From Bacteroidales bacterium 45-6 (GTDB lineage Bacteria > Bacteroidota > Bacteroidia > Bacteroidales > Dysgonomonadaceae), in NCBI GenBank assembly GCA_001897035.1, contig MKRS01000155.1, positions 1 to 17,515 of the forward strand: DNA of 17,515 bases, read 5' to 3'. The number at the start of each line of letters is the position of its first letter. The first letter of the stretch is position 1. Shown piece after piece: positions 9,630 to 15,247 of the stretch. The notes beneath the pieces were generated by a model that saw only the letters and a program-made list of their open reading frames with translations, did no database searches and was not told the DNA's origin. The translations under genes and the position numbers were made by a program.

Positions 9630-10745
9630 ATGAAAATAGTTAAGATATTCGCAGGAATCGCAGTTGCCACTGTTGTGGCACTAAGCTCGACTTCATGCGA
9701 AAACCGGGATGTGGAGTATGGCGATTTCGACTATCAGACCGTCTATTTTGGAAATCAGTTCCCCGTACGAACACTGGAGCTTGGTGAAGACTTGTATGTG
9801 GACAACTCCATAGACAACGAACATAAGGTGATTATCAAGGCTACAATTGGTGGTACGCGTAACAACACAAAAGACATCACGATTGGCTTCGCTGTAGATA
9901 ATACCTTGTGCAACGGCTTGTATTTTAATGGCACAAATACACCTCTCACGCCAATGCCGGCTTCCTATTATGAATTGGCTTCCAACACGATGACGATTCC
10001 TGCCGGAAGCATACTCGGAGGTGTGGAAGTGAAGTTGACCGATGCTTTTTTTGCTGACCCTAAGGCACTTTCTAATAATTATGTGATCCCATTGGTGATG
10101 ACCAATGTGGTAGGGGCCGATTCTATTCTTCGCGGCACACCATTGGTGGCTAATCCAAACCGTTGCATTGATGCTGACTGGAACGTGAAGCCAAGAGATT
10201 TTGTCCTTTATGCTGTGAAATATGTAAATAAGTGGCACGGCAATTACTTGAGGAGAGGAACAGACAATGTGGTCAAGGACGGTGTTACCGCTACGGAGGT
10301 TCGCCACAGCCAATATGTGGAAAATGATCCTGTTTATACACTCACCACTTCATCATTGTCTCAGTTGAATTTTCCGCTTTCGTTTTTGAGCAAGCAAAAA
10401 GTGAATCTCCCCATTCCTTTGCAGCTTTCATTCGATTCAAATTCCAATTGCACTATTGGGCAGCCTTCTTCCAGCATTCAAGTGAGCGACAGTGTTTTGA
10501 TTTACAATATTGCTTTGACTAAGGGACAAGGTAAGTTTGCGCAAAAGGGAGAGTTGAACAGCTTTGGCGGAAAAAGCAGGGATGCCATTTACTTGGATTA
10601 TTCCATCAGCTTTGAAGTGCAATCCACTTTTCCGAAGGCCAAACTGCCACTCATCCATGAAGTTCGATCTTATGCAACCAAAGACACATTGGTGTTGAGG
10701 GATAGAGGTGTAGCTCCGGAATATTTTACTGTGGTGAAAAAATAA
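9630..10745 (+). CDS. xusE: XusE-like surface lipoprotein with DUF1735-type N-terminal domain
   Basis: Putative surface glycan-binding protein of 371 residues. The start at 9630 gives MKIVKIFAGIAVATVVALSS with lipobox STSC and Cys23 as the lipidation site. An upstream in-frame ATG at 9588 overlaps the end of xusD and would place 14 polar residues before the signal, so it is rejected. Residues about 33-165 resemble the DUF1735 (BT_3987-like) beta-sandwich domain found in Bacteroidetes surface lipoproteins, with YQTVYFGNQFPVRTLELG near its start. After a short link (PNRCIDADWN), the region from WNVKPRDFVLYAVKYVNKWH GNYLRRG onward looks like the DUF5627-type C-terminal half seen in XusE proteins. 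No catalytic motif is visible. It follows xusD by 32 bases and sits where xusE occurs in known xus operons. Glycan binding is inferred from family and position. Confidence 0.82.
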   Translation: MKIVKIFAGIAVATVVALSSTSCENRDVEYGDFDYQTVYFGNQFPVRTLELGEDLYVDNSIDNEHKVIIKATIGGTRNNTKDITIGFAVDNTLCNGLYFNGTNTPLTPMPASYYELASNTMTIPAGSILGGVEVKLTDAFFADPKALSNNYVIPLVMTNVVGADSILRGTPLVANPNRCIDADWNVKPRDFVLYAVKYVNKWHGNYLRRGTDNVVKDGVTATEVRHSQYVENDPVYTLTTSSLSQLNFPLSFLSKQKVNLPIPLQLSFDSNSNCTIGQPSSSIQVSDSVLIYNIALTKGQGKFAQKGELNSFGGKSRDAIYLDYSISFEVQSTFPKAKLPLIHEVRSYATKDTLVLRDRGVAPEYFTVVKK

Positions 10746-10772
10746 TCTACTGACATAAAACAAAATAGTTCG

Positions 10773-10838
10773 GGTTTCCGAATAGCTATGTGGTTGGCTG
10801 TGGCTTCAACGCAGCTACCATCCCGAGATTCGGAAACC
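10773..10838 (+). promoter_or_regulatory. Long two-part stem-loop between xusE and the GH10-like gene
   Basis: The 118-base gap holds a clear inverted repeat. The outer arms GGTTTCCGAAT (10773-10783) and ATTCGGAAACC (10828-10838) pair perfectly over 11 bases. Inside lies a second helix: TGGT (10791-10794) with ACCA (10817-10820), then GCTGTG (10797-10802) with CGCAGC (10810-10815, one G-T pair) around the loop GCTTCAA. No T-run follows, so it is not a standard intrinsic terminator. A role in RNA processing, stability or partial termination before the last gene is inferred. The structure itself is seen directly. Confidence 0.6.
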
Positions 10839-10863
10839 TTGATAATTTAAAGAAGTAATAGAT

Positions 10864-12594
10864 ATGAAACATATAAATAAATTTCTTTTGCTTGCTGTGG
10901 TTGCTGCTGCGTTGGTTTCCTGCGCGGAAGATTACGAGTCGGGTCATACCTACTCTAAGCCAGACCCCGTCCTGGAAACAGAATACCTAAACAGCTTTGG
11001 CATTTTGAAAACCTATGTGGATCGTGCTGCCAACCCCATCTTTAAACTGGGTGCAGGTGTCAATGCAAGTGTTTTTCTAAAGAAAGAGGTGGATTATAGC
11101 TTGCGGTATGCTAATTTTGATGAAGTCACACCGGATACAGCTCTGACTCATAAAGTGGCCATCAAAAACGATGGAACAACAGACTTCTCGACAGCTTCAT
11201 CCTTCATAAAAGCGGCGAAAGCATCTGGTGTTGCTGTTTATGGGCATACACTTTGCTGGCACGCTAACCAAAACAACACATATCTCAATAGTATCATCCA
11301 GGGAAAGGCTTATTCCGGGACAACGTTGATTGCTGACTTCGAGTCGAATGCTATCGGAGACAGCTATTTGATGACAGGCAATAGCTCGGCTACTGTGATG
11401 GCGGATCCTGCAAAACAATCAGGTAATGTCTTAAAAGTGGGTACTTCGGCTACTCCCGCCAGCCAGTCTTTTCCAAAGTTCAACATCACCTTGCCTGCAG
11501 GCCGGGTGTTGGGGGATTACAAAACATTGACTCTGGATTTCAATGGACCTGGTAATGGAGGACTCTACGGAAGTGGCATGAGAGTAATCATCAATTCGAA
11601 TGCGGCAGTGGTGTTCGGATCTCCTTCAAGTTTCGGCTGTCCAGATGGAGCTTGGGGTAGAGGAAAGATTGTCCTGGACTTGACCAAATTGAACCTTTCG
11701 GATGCAGACAAGGCTTTGACTAACTTCACGATGGCTGTTGGTTCGGGAACCGGTTCGGGAAACTATTATATAGACAATATTACCATGAAATGGCAATATA
11801 ACGACGTAAAGAGTCCCGCGCAAAAAATGGAAATTATTACCACAGCGTTGAATCAGTGGATTGATGGCATGATGAAAGCAAATGCAGGCTACGTCACGGC
11901 CTGGGATCTGGTTAGCGAGCCGATGTCCGACAATGACAGTTACCTGTTGAAATCAGGTGCAACTGAGGCCAATGCCAGCTCTTATTTCTTCTGGCAAGAT
12001 TATCTTGGGGAAAATTATGCGCGTAAAGCTGCAAGTGCAGCACGCACTTACTTTGCTCAATATGGAGGCAAAGCTGACGACTTGAAGCTTTTTGTTGATG
12101 ACTACGGTCTTGAAAACGGTAGCAGTACCAAATGTGACCGGTTGATACAAATCATAGCCCAATGGGAAGCGGACGGAACAACAAAGATTGATGGAATAGG
12201 CACCCAAATGCATGTGGTTTATTCGCTTGACGCCACCAAACAGGCGGCCAACGAGGCAGGTATCCTAAGCATGTTCAACAAGTTGAAGGCTACCGGCAAG
12301 CTTATTCGCATTTCAGGCTTGAGCGTAGATATTGCCGATGCAAGCGGTGCAGCCATCAAAACCGCAAATGTGACTCCTGAACAACAAAAAGCGATGGCGG
12401 CCTATTACTATTATATAGTTCAAAAATATATGGAGATCATACCAAGCGCGCAACGCTATGGAATCACTTTGTCGAACCCGACTGATGTGGGTGATAAAGC
12501 GTATGGACTTTGGACATCCACTTACAACCGCAAATATACCTATATCGGGTTCTTGCAAGGATTGGCTGGACAACCGCTTAATATAGCTAAATAA
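10864..12594 (+). CDS. GH10 xylanase-fold lipoprotein with inserted CBM-like domain, predicted catalytically inactive
   Basis: 576-residue lipoprotein (lipobox ALVSC, Cys20) in the position of xyn10A in known xus operons. The GH10 fold is recognisable from KLGAGVN (61-67), GHTLCWHANQN (127-137), AWDLVSEP (346-353), FWQDYLGENY (376-385), LKLFVDDY (407-414), IDGIGTQMH (442-450) and the C-terminal YNRKYTYIGFLQGLAG. A beta-rich insert (about 150-311), starting LIADFE and ending YYIDNITMKW, is the CBM-like domain that splits Bacteroidetes GH10 enzymes. The acid/base Glu352 remains, but the Asn normally before it is Ser351. The nucleophile motif, normally ISELD, is ISGLS, so the nucleophile is Gly485 (codon GGC, 12316-12318). 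ENxMK of the early loop is DTALT (91-95), and a Trp expected near the glycone site is Ser537. Most likely a surface xylan-binding pseudoenzyme; weak residual activity cannot be excluded from sequence. Confidence 0.88.
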   Translation: MKHINKFLLLAVVAAALVSCAEDYESGHTYSKPDPVLETEYLNSFGILKTYVDRAANPIFKLGAGVNASVFLKKEVDYSLRYANFDEVTPDTALTHKVAIKNDGTTDFSTASSFIKAAKASGVAVYGHTLCWHANQNNTYLNSIIQGKAYSGTTLIADFESNAIGDSYLMTGNSSATVMADPAKQSGNVLKVGTSATPASQSFPKFNITLPAGRVLGDYKTLTLDFNGPGNGGLYGSGMRVIINSNAAVVFGSPSSFGCPDGAWGRGKIVLDLTKLNLSDADKALTNFTMAVGSGTGSGNYYIDNITMKWQYNDVKSPAQKMEIITTALNQWIDGMMKANAGYVTAWDLVSEPMSDNDSYLLKSGATEANASSYFFWQDYLGENYARKAASAARTYFAQYGGKADDLKLFVDDYGLENGSSTKCDRLIQIIAQWEADGTTKIDGIGTQMHVVYSLDATKQAANEAGILSMFNKLKATGKLIRISGLSVDIADASGAAIKTANVTPEQQKAMAAYYYYIVQKYMEIIPSAQRYGITLSNPTDVGDKAYGLWTSTYNRKYTYIGFLQGLAGQPLNIAK

Positions 12595-12611
12595 GATACT
12601 CTCGATTGTGC

Positions 12612-12633
12612 TGCGCATATTGTGATATGCGTA
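12612..12633 (+). terminator. Small hairpin just downstream of the GH10-like gene, possible transcript end
   Basis: CGCATAT (12614-12620) and ATATGCG (12625-12631) form a perfect 7-base stem around TGTG, extended by a G-T and a T-A pair to 12612-12633. It begins 17 bases after the stop at 12594. No T-run follows (TGATGAAATG), so a rho-independent terminator in the strict sense is not supported. It may be a 3'-end stabilising hairpin or chance. Confidence 0.35.
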
Positions 12634-12647
12634 TGATGAAATGTCAC

Positions 12648-12712
12648 GCATGGGTTTTCCAACTAAGACGAATTTGACAAAAAGAATACGTCTAAGATAA
12701 GGAAGCCCATGC
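12648..12712. repeat. 65-base imperfect inverted repeat (long stem-loop)
   Basis: The left arm GCATGGGTTTTCC (12648-12660) pairs with the right arm GGAAGCCCATGC (12701-12712) with one G-T pair and one bulged base. Farther in, CTAAGACG (12663-12670) pairs with CGTCTAAG (12689-12696) except for one A-A mismatch. The 18-base loop is AT-rich. This could be a strong RNA terminus for transcripts arriving from either side, or a worn inverted-repeat element. It also lies inside the minus-strand HTH-like frame, so part of the symmetry could be coincidental with coding sequence. Confidence 0.5.
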
Positions 12713-13066
12713 TTGTTTTGTTTTCTGGCCGCCGATTTGCTAAAAGTCGTAGGGGTATTTCCCATTTTCGTTGGATAGGCCTCCTCATTTTTCAGAATAG
12801 GCTCTGCTGCCTGTCGGTCATAAAGGGCCATCTCTATTTGCCTAATGAGCACTTTTGCAATCCATTCATGCAAGCTGTCACAATCCTGCCATTTTATATT
12901 CGTGGGCATTCGCCTTCCATCCTCTTTCACCTAGTTTTCCCGGCTTTCAATTTGCTTCAAAACCTCGGATTTCAGGAATGCAATTTTTTGGTTTGCAAAT
13001 GGGATATTTAACAGACTTAGGTGCCATTTGCGCCATTTTTTTGCATGGATGAAACGAAGAGAAATG

Positions 13067-13081
13067 TATTTGTTACAAATA
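13067..13081. promoter_or_regulatory. 15-base palindrome upstream of the GH43 promoter, candidate operator
   Basis: TATTTGT-T-ACAAATA is a perfect inverted repeat with 7-base arms around one central T. It lies about 40-70 bases upstream of the candidate -33/-7 elements, a usual position for an activator site. TTACGTAA (13093-13100), another perfect palindrome, follows 11 bases later. The regulator is unknown; AT-rich palindromes can arise by chance. Confidence 0.35.
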
Positions 13082-13118
13082 GAAACATACTGTTACGTAA
13101 TCAAACGAATGGGAAACA

Positions 13119-13156
13119 TTTGTAAGGCTTCCCTTGAACCTATGTTTGTATATTTG
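13119..13156 (+). promoter_or_regulatory. Candidate Bacteroidetes-type promoter for GH43-GH95
   Basis: TATGTTTG (13141-13148) matches the Bacteroidetes -7 consensus TAnnTTTG exactly. It is followed directly by a second match, TATATTTG (13149-13156). A -33-like TTTG sits at 13119-13122, leaving an 18-base spacer to the first -7 box, one base short of the usual 19-21. Transcription would begin near 13155-13165, giving a leader of about 125-135 bases before the GH43 start at 13289. It is the only site in the window where both boxes were found at near-correct spacing. Confidence 0.55.
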
Positions 13157-13185
13157 TAGTACTTGGATTTTATACCATAATTGTA

Positions 13186-13268
13186 AATGTGCCAATCGTC
13201 GAATATGCCAATGTAAGAACGGCCAATGTGCCAATAGAGGGAATTAGTAAATGCTATAATTCGCGAAT
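13186..13268. repeat. Repeated GCCAAT motif and palindrome in the GH43 leader
   Basis: GCCAAT occurs four times, at 13191, 13207, 13222 and 13230. The longer unit AATGTGCCAAT occurs twice (13186-13196 and 13225-13235). Downstream lies the perfect 10-base palindrome ATTCGCGAAT (13259-13268), overlapping a second inverted repeat, GAATTA (13241-13246) with TAATTC (13257-13262). AATCGT is repeated at 13266 and 13273. All of this falls between the candidate promoter and the GH43 start, so it could be a regulator-binding cluster or leader-RNA element. Function is inferred only from density and position. Confidence 0.4.
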
Positions 13269-13288
13269 CGTTAATCGTAAATAAATAT

Positions 13289-15028
13289 ATGAAAAAAATT
13301 AGTCTTAAAATCAGCCAGCTTATTGCCTTCATGGCCATTTTTGCAACCTCCTTCCAGTCGGGAGCGGCGCAGGTTGCGAAAAACAATAAAAACAACCCCT
13401 TATTCACCAAGTTTGTGTATCAGGGCGAAGACCAGATATATAAAGACAATCCGCTTGCAGAAGGCGAGTTTTATACTCCGATTCTTCAAGGTTGTTACCC
13501 CGACCCGAGCATCACGCGCAAAGGAAACGACTACTATCTGGTCAATTCCACCTTTGCCATGTTTCCGGGGGTTCCCATTTTCCACTCCACCGATTTGGTG
13601 AACTGGAAACAGATCGGCCACGTCTTGGACCGCAAGTCGCAGCTGAAAGTGGAGGATTCGGGTGTGAGCGCAGGAATTTATGCTCCGGACATCAAATACA
13701 ATCCCTACAACGATACTTTCTACATGATTACGACTCAGTTTTCGGGAGGTATGGGAAACATCATGGTGAAGACCAAAGATCCGCTGAAAGGTTGGAGCGA
13801 CCCGGTCAAATTGAAGTTCGACGGCATCGACCCGTCTATCTTCTTCGATGACAACGGCAAGGCATATATCGTTCACAACGATGCTCCCTACCGTGGCAAG
13901 GAACTCTACAACGGACACCGCGTGATAAAAATCTGGGAATACGATTTGAATACCGATCAGATTATTCCCGGCACCGACAAGATAATTGTGGACGGAGGCG
14001 TGGACATCAAGAAGAAGCCCATCTGGATTGAAGGCCCGCACATGTATAAGAAAAACGGGAAATACTACCTGATGTGTGCTGAAGGCGGCACTGGCGGATG
14101 GCACAGCGAAGTTATCTTCATGGGCGATAGTCCCAAAGGCCCTTTTGTACCTTCCAGCAACAACCCCATCCTCACTCAGCGGTATTTCACCGGCAAACGT
14201 GCCAACCAAGTGGATTGGGCAGGACATGCCGACCTGGTGGAAGGTCCCGATGGCAAATACTATGGAGTTTTCTTGGCTATCCGCCCCAATGACAAAGGGT
14301 TGGTGAATAGCGGCCGCGAAACGTTTATCCTTCCGGTGGACTGGACAGGCAAGTTTCCCGTGTTCGAAAATGGGCTGGTGCCGCTTGAGCCGAAATTGAA
14401 AACTCCCAACGGGGTGGCCAACCGCACAGGCCAGGACGGATTTTTCCCGAACGGCAACTTCACCTTCACCGAGAATTTCGCAACTCCTTCGCTCGATTTC
14501 AGATGGATCGGCATGAGAGGCCCGCGCGAAGACTTTATTTCCGTCAATGCAAAGTCGGGAGGAGTGCAAATCGTGCCTTTCCCTGTCAACATCAAAGCCG
14601 TGAAGCCCGTCTCTTGCCTTTTCCACAGGCAGCAACACAAGAATTTTACGGCTACCACCACGCTCGACTATCGTCCCAAACTTGAAACAGACTTGGCTGG
14701 CCTTGTTTGCTACCAGTCGGAAAGATTCAACTATGTTTTTGGGGTGACAAAAAAAGGCAAAGACACCTACCTCCTTTTGCAAAGGACGGAAAAGGGTAAT
14801 TCAGTGATTCTTGCAAGCGAAAAGGTGGATGTGGCCAAACCAATCCAGTTGCAGGTGTCGGCAAAAGGTGACAGCTACACTTTCAGCTATTCGGCGAATG
14901 GCGGCGAATGGAAGAATTTGGGCGGAACAGTTTCCGGCGACATCTTGTCAACGAATGTGGCTGGCGGTTTCACCGGAAGCTTGATAGGCCTCTACGCTAC
15001 TTCGGCAAACGACGCTCTTCCCCAATAA
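13289..15028 (+). CDS. GH43 beta-xylosidase/alpha-L-arabinofuranosidase, periplasmic
   Basis: Exo-acting glycosidase expected to release xylose and/or arabinose from imported xylo-oligosaccharides. The 579-residue product has a Sec signal peptide (cleavage near SGAA-QVA, about residue 27) and no lipobox, so it is probably periplasmic. The five-bladed propeller starts ILQGCYPDPSI, with Asp72 as predicted base. Asp181 in GIDPSIFFDD is the pKa modulator and Glu248 in WIEGPHMYKK the acid. WAGHADLVEGPDG (310-322) carries the conserved His of the central site. Residues about 390-575 form the concanavalin-like GH43_C2 domain found in XynB-type members. Family relatives usually end with one more strand (ADFDWF-like); this one stops shortly after GLYATSANDALPQ, so the last strand may be missing. 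The start follows an A-rich leader and its own promoter candidate. Subfamily and exact specificity cannot be settled by eye. Confidence 0.9.
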   Translation: MKKISLKISQLIAFMAIFATSFQSGAAQVAKNNKNNPLFTKFVYQGEDQIYKDNPLAEGEFYTPILQGCYPDPSITRKGNDYYLVNSTFAMFPGVPIFHSTDLVNWKQIGHVLDRKSQLKVEDSGVSAGIYAPDIKYNPYNDTFYMITTQFSGGMGNIMVKTKDPLKGWSDPVKLKFDGIDPSIFFDDNGKAYIVHNDAPYRGKELYNGHRVIKIWEYDLNTDQIIPGTDKIIVDGGVDIKKKPIWIEGPHMYKKNGKYYLMCAEGGTGGWHSEVIFMGDSPKGPFVPSSNNPILTQRYFTGKRANQVDWAGHADLVEGPDGKYYGVFLAIRPNDKGLVNSGRETFILPVDWTGKFPVFENGLVPLEPKLKTPNGVANRTGQDGFFPNGNFTFTENFATPSLDFRWIGMRGPREDFISVNAKSGGVQIVPFPVNIKAVKPVSCLFHRQQHKNFTATTTLDYRPKLETDLAGLVCYQSERFNYVFGVTKKGKDTYLLLQRTEKGNSVILASEKVDVAKPIQLQVSAKGDSYTFSYSANGGEWKNLGGTVSGDILSTNVAGGFTGSLIGLYATSANDALPQ

Positions 15029-15078
15029 TATGAATGCGTACATGTAAGGTTTGTTGTTTGAAATGGTTAGTTTTTTGT

Positions 15079-15120
15079 GTTGATTCGGAAGAGGTGCTGA
15101 CAGCCTCTTCTTGAATCAAC
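15079..15120 (+). terminator. Strong stem-loop after GH43, possible terminator or processing site
   Basis: GTTGATTC (15079-15086) pairs with GAATCAAC (15113-15120) and AAGAGG (15089-15094) with CCTCTT (15104-15109). GG and CT join the two helices with one bulged T, and the loop is TGCTGACAG. The hairpin begins 51 bases after the GH43 stop. A T-run lies before it (15071-15076) and none directly after, so classic intrinsic termination is uncertain. A weaker hairpin follows at 15124-15147 (TACC/GGTA and GCC/GGC around TCTTTT). No clear second promoter is visible in the 219-base gap, so GH95 may depend on read-through. Confidence 0.45.
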
Positions 15121-15247
15121 TCTTACCGGCTGCCTCTTTTGGCGGTACTCTTTTCCCTTGACAATCGTACCTGAACTTTCAATAGCGGAGGCTTCGCCTT
15201 GATCCAGCAATCAAAACGGGGAGCTCCATGCCTTCTAAACAGTAGAA

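Larger units (their letters stand above)
12595..12909 (-). pseudogene. Possible decayed small HTH/excisionase-like gene
   Basis: Reading from 12909 on the minus strand gives MPTNIKWQDCDSLHEWIAKV, then a charged helix LIRQIEMALYDRQAAEPIL. The next part, KNEEAYPTKMGNTPTTFSKS followed by ARKQNKHGLPYLRRILFVKF, resembles the layout of excisionase-type winged HTH proteins. These have a helical lead-in, then an EEAA..LGITPTT-like helix-turn-helix, then a GxIPYLR..G..RILF-like wing. The match is imperfect: the expected LG before the turn and a Gly in the wing are altered. The open frame then runs on into antisense of the GH10-like gene down to 12313, with no family-like ending. It reads as a degenerate or divergent gene. 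No promoter was found for it. It could also be a chance frame. Confidence 0.3.
12595..13288. other. 694-base AT-rich intergenic region separating the xus core from GH43-GH95
   Basis: This is the only long gap in the window. From left to right it holds a small hairpin just after the GH10-like stop, a 65-base imperfect inverted repeat, and a minus-strand open frame resembling an HTH/excisionase-like protein. An 8-base inverted repeat follows (GCAAATGG 12995-13002 with CCATTTGC 13024-13031), then short palindromes, a TTTG/TAnnTTTG promoter candidate and GCCAAT repeats before GH43. A + strand open frame at 12709-13011 has no lipoprotein or fold signature and a Cys/Phe-rich composition, and is judged a chance frame. 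No tRNA or other known RNA gene was recognised. Confidence 0.7.

Noticed and set aside
12709..13011. 100-codon + strand open frame in the long gap
   Set aside because: It is mirrored against the more protein-like minus-strand frame. Its product is Cys/Phe/Leu-rich without domain features, and it spans the inverted-repeat zone.
13400..14782. 460-codon open frame on the minus strand opposite GH43
   Set aside because: It lies entirely antisense to a gene with intact catalytic motifs. Its product shows no family signature and has the His/Val-rich bias of a mirrored coding frame.
15189..15199. Small AGGC-TTC-GCCT hairpin before GH95
   Set aside because: Only four base pairs with a three-base loop, which is easily due to chance. 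No start-site occlusion or known element is apparent.
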